From Ignavibacteria bacterium (GTDB lineage: Bacteria > Bacteroidota > Ignavibacteria > Kapaibacteriales > UBA961), in assembly GCA_947491315.1 (NCBI GenBank), contig CANLII010000016.1, forward strand, positions 1 through 50,738: a stretch of 50,738 nucleotides of DNA. Direction: 5' to 3'. Numbering within the stretch: the stretch's first letter is position 1; each line of letters starts with the position of its first letter. Shown here piece after piece: positions 36,798-45,020 of this stretch. Made by a program: the position numbers and the translations under genes. The notes under the pieces were generated by a model. That model searched no databases. It had not been told where the DNA came from and saw nothing but the letters and a program-made list of their open reading frames with translations.

Positions 36798-37517
36798 TCA
36801 GGATTGCATGCTATTGGCTTGCGTACGAACTTCTGATGAAATAACTCCATCTCGAAGCGTTATAATTCTTTCTGCCATTCTCGCAACATCCATGCTATGC
36901 GTAGCTATGAGTAAAGTGAGTGATCGTTCTTGTCTGATCTTTCGAATCAATTCCAATACTGCAATCGTATTTGCTGAATCCAAATTTCCGGTCGGTTCAT
37001 CGGCGATGATGATTTCAGGATCATTCATCAAAGATCTTGCAATTGCGATGCGCTGTTGTTCTCCGCCGGATAATTCCGAAGGTCGATGCTCAATACGATG
37101 TAACATCCCGACTTGTTCAGCTAAGGTCATTGCTTTACTCTTTGCCTTCGACATTGCCACTCCACCGATCAATGCCGGCATCATGATATTTTCCAAAGCG
37201 GTGAACTCGGGCAATAAATGATGGAATTGAAAGATGAATCCGATATGCTTATTCCTCAACTCTGCGGATGTTCCTTTTTTCATGGATGACTGAGAATATA
37301 CATTGCCGGACAATGTATATTGAATGGAACCAGAATCCGGGAAATCTAATAATCCGAGAATATGGAGTAGCGTACTTTTTCCAGCACCGGAAGGACCCAT
37401 GAAAGCTATGAATTCCCCTTGCTCAATTGTCAATGAAAGACCTTTCAACACAGGAGTATCATGCATCGAATGCATGGAATATGATTTTACGATGGCATCA
37501 GCAATGATAATGCTCAT
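36798..37517 (-). CDS. lolD: LolD-like ABC transporter ATPase
   Basis: This 239-residue ATPase of the MacB/LolD group releases lipoproteins from the inner membrane in the Lol pathway. Walker A is GPSGAGKS (41-48), then IGFIFQFHHLLPEFTALENI, the signature LSGGEQQRIAIARSL, Walker B IIIADEPTGNLDS and the H-loop ATHSMDVA. FQFHHLLPEF is typical of LolD. No lolC/E permease lies alongside. It lies 8 bases after pheS. Confidence 0.85.
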   Translation of the reverse strand: MSIIIADAIVKSYSMHSMHDTPVLKGLSLTIEQGEFIAFMGPSGAGKSTLLHILGLLDFPDSGSIQYTLSGNVYSQSSMKKGTSAELRNKHIGFIFQFHHLLPEFTALENIMMPALIGGVAMSKAKSKAMTLAEQVGMLHRIEHRPSELSGGEQQRIAIARSLMNDPEIIIADEPTGNLDSANTIAVLELIRKIRQERSLTLLIATHSMDVARMAERIITLRDGVISSEVRTQANSMQS

Positions 37518-37525
37518 GTCTAATC

Positions 37526-38551
37526 CTAAAATTGTTTTAAGATGCGCATATCATTCTCATAGAGTGCGCGAATATCATCAATTCCTGTTGCAAGCATGGT
37601 AACCCGTTCTATGCCAAATCCGAATGCAAAACCGGAATATATTTCAGGATCGATTCCGCAATTCTTCAATACATTTGGATGCACCATTCCGCAACCACAT
37701 ATTTCCAGCCATCCTGAATGCTTACACACTCTGCAACCCTTTCCGGAACAGAGATAACATGTGATGTCAACCTCTGCACTTGGTTCAGTGAAAGGAAAAT
37801 ATGATGGTCGGAATTTGAATATTGAATGCTCGCCATACATCTGCTTTGCAAATGAAATCACCGTTCCTTTTAAATCAGCAAAAGTCACGCCTTTATCAAT
37901 ATACAAACCCTCAATCTGATGAAATTCAGCAAGCGAACGAGCGGTAATAGCTTCATTTCTGTATACTCTTCCCGGCATGATCGATCTGATTGGCGGAGCA
38001 TGATGTTTCATCATTCGAATCTGCACAGGCGAGGTATGGGAACGCAACATAATATCACCGCGCGGATCATCGATGAAAAAGGTGTCCTGCATATCTCGTG
38101 CAGGATGATCTGCCGGAAAATTCAAAGCTTCATAATTATGATAATCGTCTTCAATGTCAATACCCTCAGCTACCGAAAAACCCATGCCGACAAAAATTTC
38201 ATTGATACGATCAAGCGTTTTTCGGATGGGATGCTCATGACCCAATAACGGAATTCTTCCCGGTAATGTCACATCAATTGAATCCACTCCAGTATCTTTT
38301 TTCTCAATATCCTCTTTTGCCTGCGCAAATGATTCATCAACAAACTGACGGAATTCATTGAGAACTTTTCCGATTATAGGCTTATCTTCTTTGGGAACTG
38401 TACGCATTCCATCAATGAGTGCTTGAATTGTACCTTTCTTGACAAGATGCTTCAGTCTGAAAACTTCCAAAGAAGCTGGGTCTTTGATGCTTTGAAGATC
38501 GAGATCTATCACTTTTCGTAATTCGTATATGGTTTCAATCATTGGAATCAT
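37526..38551 (-). CDS. pheS: phenylalanyl-tRNA synthetase alpha subunit
   Basis: PheS is the catalytic subunit that charges tRNA(Phe). At 341 residues it has an N-terminal coiled coil, GHEHPIRKTLDRI, DTFFIDDP, LRSHTSPVQIRMM, GRVYRNEAITARSLAEFHQIEG, FRPSYFPFTEPSAEVDI, a CYLCSGKGCRVCKHSGW segment and FGFGIERVTML. The usual partner pheT does not follow; lolD does. A perfect intrinsic terminator ends only 13 bases before its ATG, so expression must come from read-through or antitermination. Confidence 0.96.
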   Translation of the reverse strand: MIPMIETIYELRKVIDLDLQSIKDPASLEVFRLKHLVKKGTIQALIDGMRTVPKEDKPIIGKVLNEFRQFVDESFAQAKEDIEKKDTGVDSIDVTLPGRIPLLGHEHPIRKTLDRINEIFVGMGFSVAEGIDIEDDYHNYEALNFPADHPARDMQDTFFIDDPRGDIMLRSHTSPVQIRMMKHHAPPIRSIMPGRVYRNEAITARSLAEFHQIEGLYIDKGVTFADLKGTVISFAKQMYGEHSIFKFRPSYFPFTEPSAEVDITCYLCSGKGCRVCKHSGWLEICGCGMVHPNVLKNCGIDPEIYSGFAFGFGIERVTMLATGIDDIRALYENDMRILKQF

Positions 38552-38564
38552 GATGTATTAACAT

Positions 38565-38590
38565 AAAAAAAGGCGTTCCTAGGAACGCCT
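38565..38590 (-). terminator. intrinsic terminator/attenuator between rplT and pheS
   Basis: The 20-base perfect palindrome AGGCGTTCCTAGGAACGCCT at 38571-38590 is followed on the minus strand by a run of T (plus-strand A at 38565-38570). Only 23 bases separate it from the rplT stop, and 13 from the pheS ATG. It therefore ends the infC-rpmI-rplT transcript but leaves no room for a pheS promoter. Confidence 0.9.
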
Positions 38591-38613
38591 CGAACATACG
38601 GAAATCACAAAGA

Positions 38614-38961
38614 TTATCCAATTGCCGAGCGCAAGATGCGCTTGAAAATGGATGGCTGATTTGCTGCCAAATCGGCTAATACTTTGCGATTGATGGATAT
38701 ATTCTTTTGCTTGAGTGCATGCATCAAGCGTGAATATGTTGTGCCATTCAAACGAGCGCCTGCATTAATACGAACAATCCACAGTCTGCGGAATGTACGT
38801 TTCTTATTGCGACGATCACGGTATGCATACTGCAAACCCTTCTCGATATGATTCTTGGCAATTGTCCAAACTTTACTTCGCGCGCCCCAATATCCTTTGG
38901 CAAGCTTAATAAACTTGCGACGGCGGCGATGCGATGCTACTTTATGCGTGGAACGTGGCAT
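38614..38961 (-). CDS. rplT: 50S ribosomal protein L20
   Basis: L20 binds 23S rRNA early in 50S assembly and often represses its own operon. The 115-residue basic protein has [47 protein letters not shown] and [23 protein letters not shown] lies 4 bases before the ATG, the strongest Shine-Dalgarno site I noted in this operon. A 104-base structured spacer separates it from rpmI, and a terminator follows it. Confidence 0.97.
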   Translation of the reverse strand: MPRSTHKVASHRRRRKFIKLAKGYWGARSKVWTIAKNHIEKGLQYAYRDRRNKKRTFRRLWIVRINAGARLNGTTYSRLMHALKQKNISINRKVLADLAANQPSIFKRILRSAIG

Positions 38962-39002
38962 AATGCCCTCCTACATGATTTGTTAAAATAAAGCGGTCAA
39001 AG

Positions 39003-39073
39003 GGGAGCTTCGCTAAGTCCCGATGAACCAACCAAATGCATTTCAAAAGAAATGCAGTGCGCTTTTTAGCGCA
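39003..39073 (-). promoter_or_regulatory. three tandem hairpins between rpmI and rplT
   Basis: In RNA order on the minus strand there are three stems. First is TGCGCT/AGCGCA with a 4-base loop (39058-39073, overlapping the rpmI stop). Second is TGCATTTC/GAAATGCA with a 4-base loop (39037-39056). Third is a hairpin with GGGA/TCCC around CTT/AAG (39003-39021). All three sit upstream of the rplT ribosome site. They are candidates for L20 feedback control or for RNA processing. Confidence 0.5.
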
Positions 39074-39263
39074 GACAAAGCAGACGCTTTATATTTTGCT
39101 CATCAGCAACATTTACGAGTGCCGATTGACGCAAATTGCGCTTACGCTTACGCGACTTATGGGTCAGAATGTGATTCTTGAAAGCGCGATTACGACGAAT
39201 CTTTCCTGATCCTGTCGGTGTAAAGCGCTTCTTTGCACCACTATTCGTTTTCATTTTAGGCAT
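39066..39263 (-). CDS. rpmI: 50S ribosomal protein L35
   Basis: This 65-residue basic protein has the family opening [20 protein letters not shown], then [31 protein letters not shown] lies about 6 bases before the ATG. Its position between infC and rplT is the conserved order. Confidence 0.97.
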   Translation of the reverse strand: MPKMKTNSGAKKRFTPTGSGKIRRNRAFKNHILTHKSRKRKRNLRQSALVNVADEQNIKRLLCLR

Positions 39264-39321
39264 TGTTCACACCTGAAATTGTAAAAAAATATGAATGACT
39301 CCATGCAAAGTCAAACCTTGT

Positions 39322-40107
39322 TTATTCTTCATCAGAAGATTTTTCTTTCTTGGGTTTCTTCACCACTTTATCAGCTGCGAGAATCACTGACAATGTTCTA
39401 CCTTCAGGATGAATAGCTTGATCTATTCTAGAGCAATCCTCAAGGGCTGCTACAAAACGCTCTAAGAGCGCAAGTCCAATTCCCTGATGCATGATCTCAC
39501 GACCTTTAAACATCACAGTGGCTTTTACTTTATGTCCTTCAATCAAAAATTCACGAGCATGCCTTGTCTTGAATTCAAAATCATGGGTATCCGTACGCCA
39601 TTTGAATCGCACTTCCTTCAATTGCGCATGATGCTGTGCCTTCTTGGCCAATTTTTCTCTCTTTTGTAACTCATAAGCAAACTTTCCATAATCGATGATC
39701 TTACACACCGGAGGATTTGCCTGTTGAGCTATCTCAACCAAATCTTTTTCTCTCTCATAGGCTAAATCAATCGCTTCGCGAGTGGCCATAACACCAAGCA
39801 TGGCACCATCTTCATCAACGACTCTGACTTCCGGTACGCGGATTTCCTCATTGATGCGATTCTTTCGCTGCTTTTCAGGCATTTGGTCGCGATCCCTAGG
39901 ACCACGAGGACCCGAAGGGCGCGGACCGGGGGGCCTTGAACCTGACATCGGTGGTCTCGTACCACGAAATCCTCCACTGGGTGAAGAAGATTGTGGACGC
40001 ATCGGTCCACTGCTTTGTGTGGGCCTGTTTTGGGAATCTCCCGCCCCTTTATTCGATGATGTATTTTCCAAATACGACCTATGAGATGATACATTAATAG
40101 TGATCAC
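39322..40107 (-). CDS. infC: translation initiation factor IF-3 with Pro/Arg/Gly-rich extension
   Basis: IF-3 keeps ribosomal subunits apart and rejects wrong start codons. The conserved part (about residues 83-250) has [55 protein letters not shown] and HPEGRTL. In front is an extension of about 80 residues with [18 protein letters not shown]. The frame is open back to a GTG at 40107, and a TGA lies four codons before it. No ATG occurs in frame until residue 36; another at residue 76 is just before the canonical domain. Non-ATG starts are a known feature of infC autoregulation. The GTG lies in a 12-bp palindrome. Confidence 0.93.
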   Translation of the reverse strand: MITINVSSHRSYLENTSSNKGAGDSQNRPTQSSGPMRPQSSSPSGGFRGTRPPMSGSRPPGPRPSGPRGPRDRDQMPEKQRKNRINEEIRVPEVRVVDEDGAMLGVMATREAIDLAYEREKDLVEIAQQANPPVCKIIDYGKFAYELQKREKLAKKAQHHAQLKEVRFKWRTDTHDFEFKTRHAREFLIEGHKVKATVMFKGREIMHQGIGLALLERFVAALEDCSRIDQAIHPEGRTLSVILAADKVVKKPKKEKSSDEE

Positions 40108-40109
40108 TA
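40098..40109. promoter_or_regulatory. 12-bp palindrome over the infC start codon
   Basis: TAGTGATCACTA is perfectly self-complementary and contains the infC GTG. It could form part of a translational operator or be a protein site. At this length chance occurrence is not negligible. Confidence 0.3.
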
Positions 40110-40159
40110 AATTGGATCACAGACCTTTCAACGGCCCGCAACTTACGAAAAAACTGTGG

Positions 40160-40165
40160 TATAAT
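40160..40165 (+). promoter_or_regulatory. sigma70-like extended -10 (TGGTATAAT) ahead of lysS
   Basis: TATAAT at 40160-40165 is preceded by TGG, forming an extended -10. No convincing -35 is visible. It is an alternative to the TAGATTTG box at 40201 for lysS transcription. Confidence 0.3.
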
Positions 40166-40171
40166 TCCTAT

Positions 40172-40187
40172 GGATTTCATGAAATCC
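40172..40187. promoter_or_regulatory. 16-bp perfect palindrome between infC and lysS
   Basis: GGATTTCATGAAATCC is a perfect inverted repeat without spacer, lying in the 143-base divergent region between the two candidate lysS promoter boxes. It has the size and position of an operator for a dimeric regulator of lysS, infC or both. No regulator gene for it is seen nearby. Confidence 0.45.
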
Positions 40188-40200
40188 TCTATGAATTATG

Positions 40201-40208
40201 TAGATTTG
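40201..40208 (+). promoter_or_regulatory. candidate -7 box (TAGATTTG) of lysS
   Basis: TAGATTTG fits TAnnTTTG and lies 42 bases before the ATG at 40251. It supports that start over an in-frame ATG at 40170, which would put the box inside the coding region. Confidence 0.35.
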
Positions 40209-40250
40209 AACAGTTTTTTACGCGAAATTTCACCAAGAAAGAGTGTTTTC

Positions 40251-41756
40251 ATGAGTCAGCATAGCAGAAATGATCAGGAACAAAGAAGATTTGAAGAATT
40301 ACACGAACTGAGAAGCCGTGGAATTGACCCCTATCCACATGTATTCGAAAAGACCCATTCTTCTTTGGAGATTCTCTCCCATTATTCTGATGAATCTCCC
40401 GAAACATTCTCAGATGTATCTGTTGCCGGAAGAATCATGGCCATCAGAAAGATGGGAAAAGCAACATTCGCAACCATACAAGATCAACAAGGTCGGATTC
40501 AGATTTATGTAAAACAAGATGAATTGCCTGATTTTTATACTTGCATCAATTTGCTGGACATCGGGGATATCGTAGGAATCAAAGGGTATGTGTTTCGTAC
40601 CCGCATGGGTGAAATCAGCGTGCATGCCCGCGAGGCGGCATTGCTTACGAAATCTCTCAGACCGATTCCGATTGCTAAGGAAGAAACTGATGCAGATGGT
40701 AATAAGATTGTGTACGATGCATTTTCTGATAAAGAATTACGCTATCGTAATCGCTATGTGGATCTGATTGTCAATCCCGAAATTCGTCATGTTTTTGAAA
40801 AGAGATCAATGATCATCAGTGCAATGAGACGCTACTTTGATGATCATGGCTGGATGGAAGTGGAAACACCCATCCTGCAACCACTGTATGGAGGTGCATC
40901 CGCAAGACCATTCATCACGCATCATAATGCGCTGGATTTTGACTTGTATTTGCGCATTGCAATTGAGTTATACCTCAAAAGATTGATCGTTGGTGGTTTT
41001 GAGGGCGTTTATGAAATCAGCAAGAATTTCCGAAATGAGGGAATGGACAGAACCCACAATCCTGAATTCACCATGATGGAAATTTACATTGCCTATAAAG
41101 ATTATTACTGGATGATGGACATGGTGGAAGATCTCTTCCAAACCATTGCTGACAAAGCACTCGGCAAAAGAGAAACCACTGCCGGTGAACATGTCATTTC
41201 CTTTGAACAGCCCTTTAGACGAGCCAAAATGTTCGATCTGTTTCAAGAATATGCGGGGATGAATCTTCGTGGATTGAATAGAGCCGAACTCTTGCAAGCC
41301 GCACGATCACTCAATGTTGAAGTTGCCTCGGATGCAACGGCCATGAAAATTCTCGATGAAATCTTCTCCCAAAAAGTAGAGCATCATCTCATTCAACCCA
41401 CATTTGTAATGGATTATCCCGTTGAGATGTCACCACTTGCAAAAGCACATCGCACTGAAGAAGGACTCGTCGAACGCTTTGAGTTATTTATCAATGGAAA
41501 TGAAATCGCGAATTGCTTCACTGAATTGAATGATCCGGTTGATCAACGCAAGAGACTAGAAGACCAAGCCCTTGACAGAGCAGGTGGAGATGAAGAAGCA
41601 ATGGTATTAGATGAAGATTTTCTTCAGGCAATCGAAGTCGGAATGCCACCAACCGCAGGACTCGGCATCGGTATCGATCGCTTGGTTATGTTGCTCACCG
41701 GTCAGGAATCAATCAGAGATGTTCTCTTTTTCCCAACGATGAGACCCGAAGCCTGA
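40251..41756 (+). CDS. lysS: lysyl-tRNA synthetase, class II
   Basis: It charges tRNA(Lys). The 501-residue protein has the N-terminal OB-fold anticodon domain ([20 protein letters not shown], then [10 protein letters not shown]). The catalytic motifs are [20 protein letters not shown] with [12 protein letters not shown] (motif 1-2), [18 protein letters not shown] (motif 2) and [12 protein letters not shown] (motif 3). The start at 40251 ([20 protein letters not shown]) gives the usual family N-terminus. It is divergent from infC. Confidence 0.97.
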   Translation: MSQHSRNDQEQRRFEELHELRSRGIDPYPHVFEKTHSSLEILSHYSDESPETFSDVSVAGRIMAIRKMGKATFATIQDQQGRIQIYVKQDELPDFYTCINLLDIGDIVGIKGYVFRTRMGEISVHAREAALLTKSLRPIPIAKEETDADGNKIVYDAFSDKELRYRNRYVDLIVNPEIRHVFEKRSMIISAMRRYFDDHGWMEVETPILQPLYGGASARPFITHHNALDFDLYLRIAIELYLKRLIVGGFEGVYEISKNFRNEGMDRTHNPEFTMMEIYIAYKDYYWMMDMVEDLFQTIADKALGKRETTAGEHVISFEQPFRRAKMFDLFQEYAGMNLRGLNRAELLQAARSLNVEVASDATAMKILDEIFSQKVEHHLIQPTFVMDYPVEMSPLAKAHRTEEGLVERFELFINGNEIANCFTELNDPVDQRKRLEDQALDRAGGDEEAMVLDEDFLQAIEVGMPPTAGLGIGIDRLVMLLTGQESIRDVLFFPTMRPEA

Positions 41757-42503
41757 TCATTTGCCAGCATAAATGGCAAATTTTGCCAATCCGATGCGTT
41801 GCAGGAAATGCTTGAATGAAACAAGTAAGACTCCTATTCCATAAACTGAACTTCGATAGAGATTGATACTCGAGGCTTCAGCGAAATATTTGGTAGGACA
41901 TGTGATTTCACCAATGGGAAATCCCGCATAAATGATTTGTGAAAGCATTTGATTGTCAAATACAAAATCATCTGAATTTGCCTCAAGATTCAAGGATTCA
42001 AGCACTTCACGAGAAAATGCGCGATATCCTGTGTGATATTCACTGAGTTTTTCTCCAACCAGAATATTTTGAATCAATGTAAGCACACGATTGGCAATGT
42101 ATTTATACATGGGCATACCACCCTTGAGAGCACCTTTGCCAAGTATGCGCGAGCCCAAGACGACAGGATATAAACCCTGAGCAATGATGCTTGCCATCGC
42201 AGGAATGAGCATTGGAGTATATTGATAATCAGGATGCAACATGATCACAACATCAGCCTTTAGTTCCAATGCCTTTGCATAACATGTTTTTTGATTGCCT
42301 CCATATCCCTTATTCTGCTCATGCCTGATGATATGCTTGATACCAAGTATTTTCGCAACTTCTATGGTATGATCTCGACTGGCATCATCAACAAGAATGA
42401 CATCATCAACGATGTCGAATGGAATCTCACGATAGGTTTGCTCAAGTGTTTTTGCGGCATTATAGGCCGGAAGAACAATCACGATTTTTTTTGAATGCAG
42501 CAT
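41757..42503 (-). CDS. GT2 glycosyltransferase, polyprenyl-phosphate mannosyltransferase-like
   Basis: This 248-residue GT-A enzyme has IVLPAYNAAKTLEQT, VDDASRDHT (Asp39, Asp40), HEQNKGYGGNQKT, MLHPDYQYTP and SEYHTGYRAFSREVL. They resemble dolichyl/polyprenyl-phosphate sugar synthases. No C-terminal multi-spanning domain is present, only a hydrophobic stretch near the end. It may make a lipid-linked sugar donor for a GT-C enzyme such as the DUF2723 protein; this is inference. Its stop abuts the lysS stop. Confidence 0.82.
   Translation of the reverse strand: MLHSKKIVIVLPAYNAAKTLEQTYREIPFDIVDDVILVDDASRDHTIEVAKILGIKHIIRHEQNKGYGGNQKTCYAKALELKADVVIMLHPDYQYTPMLIPAMASIIAQGLYPVVLGSRILGKGALKGGMPMYKYIANRVLTLIQNILVGEKLSEYHTGYRAFSREVLESLNLEANSDDFVFDNQMLSQIIYAGFPIGEITCPTKYFAEASSINLYRSSVYGIGVLLVSFKHFLQRIGLAKFAIYAGK
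41759..41784 (+). terminator. terminator-like hairpin after lysS
   Basis: ATTTGCCA (41759-41766), loop GCATAAA and TGGCAAAT (41774-41781) are followed by TTTG. It is a perfect 8-bp stem with a short T run. It lies inside the 3' coding end of the convergent glycosyltransferase gene. Confidence 0.45.
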
Positions 42504-42535
42504 GTATTGATTTCAAATGTCTGTATGATTCAGGA

Positions 42536-42543
42536 CAAAAATA
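42536..42543 (-). promoter_or_regulatory. candidate -7 box (TATTTTTG) of the GT2 gene
   Basis: TATTTTTG on the minus strand fits TAnnTTTG, 32 bases before the ATG of the polyprenyl-phosphate mannosyltransferase-like gene, in the 46-base divergent gap. Confidence 0.3.
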
Positions 42544-42549
42544 GAGTTT

Positions 42550-43731
42550 ATGCAAAAGCCCACGAATAAAATACTCGGATTCTTTGCAAAGTTGGGTCTA
42601 GGTTTGCTCGTATTTTTTATGAGCATACTCTTCATTGCAACACTTCCTTATGCCTTCTATACCAATATCTATGATTTCCCTGAAAGAAAACCCTTCTCAG
42701 GGAAATCATGGCAAAATCCTTATCAATTTCTCCAAATGTCTGATACCGAAGTTTGGAAGAAATCGAATTTTCATGGTCATACAAAAGCTTGGGGACAATT
42801 CACTGATGGCCATTCGGATCATGAAGTATTTGATAGTGTCTATCGCTCTTTGGGCTATCATAGCGTGGGAATATCCAATTATCAATTCATCGATTCCACC
42901 TTCAATCAAAAGCCGGGCTATGTTCCATGTTATGAACATGGATATAATATATGGAAAAGACATCATGTCTGTATCGGAGCCAATTCCGTCACTTGGCTGG
43001 ATTTCATCTTCGGACAAAGCATTCATCATAAACAAACGATGCTTGACCGAATGAAACCAACTGTTGATGTACTTGCAATCGCACATCCAAAATTTCGTGG
43101 AAGTTTTGATGCCGAAGATTTTAAATATCTTTCAAATTATGATTGCATCGAAGTATTGAATCATTATCGAATTTCGGATATCCAATGGGATTCCGCGCTT
43201 TCAGCAGGATATCCGGCATGGATAGTTGGTGATGATGACACTCATAATGCCAAGGCTGATGGAGAAACAGGAGTTTGCTGGACAATGATTCACGCTCCCG
43301 GCAAAGCTAATCGGAAAGAATTGACGCAATCATTGAAGCATGGAAGAGCTTTCGGAGTGACCGGCAAAAGAGGTCAGGTAGGTATATATCCATTTCAGTA
43401 TTCCATTGAAGCAGATTCCATTTTACGTATTGCCGTGAGTGATACAGCCAAGAATATCGAAGTGATTGGTCAGAATGGCAAACTCATGCAAAGCGATACG
43501 AATGTATTGTCCACGCGCTATACATTTCGAGATTCAGACACCTATATTCGGGTCAAAATCTATTCTGACTCTTCAATCCTTTGGATGAATCCAATCATGC
43601 GAGGAGATGGAAAGAGCAATATTCAACCCACCATACATACCATTCAAACCTTTGCATATCGAGGCGCATGGTTTACTGGTTATGCCATTATTGGACTCAT
43701 CATCTTTCGACTCAAAAGAAGTAAAAAGTGA
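42550..43731 (+). CDS. membrane-anchored PHP-like metal-dependent hydrolase
   Basis: The 393-residue protein has a membrane segment at about 12-34 and another at about 372-389. Between them is a PHP-type domain: NFHGHTKAWG (His75, His77), a HSDHE cluster, IAHPK, CIEVLN and VGDDDTHN. These supply most PHP metal ligands. The usual TDHN block after the first strand is replaced by SNYQF, so one ligand site differs. A C-terminal beta domain (about 280-365) precedes the last membrane segment. The catalytic domain probably faces the periplasm. The substrate is unknown; phosphoesters and glycan-linked phosphates are possible. Confidence 0.6.
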   Translation: MQKPTNKILGFFAKLGLGLLVFFMSILFIATLPYAFYTNIYDFPERKPFSGKSWQNPYQFLQMSDTEVWKKSNFHGHTKAWGQFTDGHSDHEVFDSVYRSLGYHSVGISNYQFIDSTFNQKPGYVPCYEHGYNIWKRHHVCIGANSVTWLDFIFGQSIHHKQTMLDRMKPTVDVLAIAHPKFRGSFDAEDFKYLSNYDCIEVLNHYRISDIQWDSALSAGYPAWIVGDDDTHNAKADGETGVCWTMIHAPGKANRKELTQSLKHGRAFGVTGKRGQVGIYPFQYSIEADSILRIAVSDTAKNIEVIGQNGKLMQSDTNVLSTRYTFRDSDTYIRVKIYSDSSILWMNPIMRGDGKSNIQPTIHTIQTFAYRGAWFTGYAIIGLIIFRLKRSKK

Positions 43732-44994
43732 TTACTCTTTGGTCCCTTTATAGAGTTCAAATTCCAGCAATCGACATTCAATATCGGCATTGAAAAACGG
43801 AATTCTTTTTGAAGTACGAAGTCCGATTGATTTTGCAGCTTGAAGATTGCCCGTGAATATGTATCCTGTCCATCCAGAACATTTCTTTTTGAACATATCT
43901 CCGATTTCTCGGTATTCATCTTCCAAGGTCTTTTCGGTCCCAAGTCTTTGCCCATATTCCGGATTCATGATGATGATACCCGGATTTTCAGGTAATGTAC
44001 TGTCTCGAACATCCTTCACCGACCAATCAATCCACTCTTCAATTCCCGCTTCTTTTGCATTTTCACGGGCAATTCTCACGGCTCCGGGATGAATATCGGA
44101 AGCAAAGATGCGAGTAGATTCACAGACTCTTCTGGTATTCATGGCATCAAGGAGTAAATTTCGCCAAAAATCTTTATCGTATCCAAACACATGCATAAAA
44201 CCGAAATTCTTATGAAGCGAACCGGGTGCTGTGTCCGATGCCATCAAAGCGGCTTCTATGGCAAGTGTGCCTGAACCGCACATAGGATTGACGAATGGCA
44301 TGGAGTACGGGTCCCATTTTGTGGCGGAAATCACTGCCGCAGCAAGATTTTCTCTCATTGGCGCTTGCCATGGGTTCAAACGATATCCTCTGCGATGTAG
44401 AGGAGTGCCCGACATATCGATGTATATCGCTCCTTTATTGTCATGCCAATATAAAAAGAGCACAGTTTTATCTTTCTCCGCACCTGAATCTGGTCTTCTA
44501 CTACGATGCTTCCGAATGCGATCAACAATTGCATCCTTGCATTTTTGTCCTGCGAAATGAGTATTTGTTATAGTTCTTGTATCAATCGAAGTCACAATCG
44601 AGAAATATCCATCATCAGGGATAATGTCTTCCCATGGGATTGAATACACGCTTTTATACATGTCCAAAGGCGTCCGTATATAGAATTCTTTTAATAGCAA
44701 AAGCACTCTCGATGCGATTCTTGAGTGCAGACATATTGCCATCGCCTCTCGAATGCTTCCTTTGATGCTCAAACCTGCATCTGAAACCGATATGGGGGTA
44801 AAACCCAGTGTGCGTATTTCTTTCTCAAGAAATGGTGCGAATTTTAGGGGACAAGTAATAAAGAGCGTGGTTTGATCTGATACGAGATTCGACAAAGAAA
44901 GACTCCGATAAAATGTGAAATGCAATCTACGGTTTTGCTCCACGGAATACTTCCTTCTCCCAGAAAATGGCGACAATTTCCTATTATTGCGCAA
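43732..44994 (-). CDS. THUMP-domain RNA N2-guanine methyltransferase (RlmL/TrmN-like)
   Basis: It probably methylates guanosine in 23S rRNA or tRNA using SAM. Residues about 40-160 are the ferredoxin-like and THUMP domains (LFITCPLKFAPFLEKEI). FVNPMCGSGTLAIEAALMA (about 235-253) is the SAM motif, and the catalytic motif is IIIMNPEYGQRLG (about 340-352), with Glu where the family has NPPYG. No ATG is available before the THUMP domain. The frame begins at TTG (44994), with a GTG at 44943 and a TTG at 44895 as alternatives, so the start is uncertain. Confidence 0.82.
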   Translation of the reverse strand: MRNNRKLSPFSGRRKYSVEQNRRLHFTFYRSLSLSNLVSDQTTLFITCPLKFAPFLEKEIRTLGFTPISVSDAGLSIKGSIREAMAICLHSRIASRVLLLLKEFYIRTPLDMYKSVYSIPWEDIIPDDGYFSIVTSIDTRTITNTHFAGQKCKDAIVDRIRKHRSRRPDSGAEKDKTVLFLYWHDNKGAIYIDMSGTPLHRRGYRLNPWQAPMRENLAAAVISATKWDPYSMPFVNPMCGSGTLAIEAALMASDTAPGSLHKNFGFMHVFGYDKDFWRNLLLDAMNTRRVCESTRIFASDIHPGAVRIARENAKEAGIEEWIDWSVKDVRDSTLPENPGIIIMNPEYGQRLGTEKTLEDEYREIGDMFKKKCSGWTGYIFTGNLQAAKSIGLRTSKRIPFFNADIECRLLEFELYKGTKE

Positions 44995-45020
44995 TCGAAG
45001 TCAATCAAAAGTGCCCCTAA

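Noticed and set aside
39782-40084. Plus-strand Gly-rich frame opposite the infC extension
   Set aside because: A mirror of Pro-rich codons on the other strand; no homology-like content.
39762-40094. 110-codon minus-strand frame overlapping the infC extension in another phase
   Set aside because: The infC frame leads directly into the conserved IF-3 domain; this one ends without any recognisable feature. It is kept open by the same GC-rich Pro/Arg/Gly codons.
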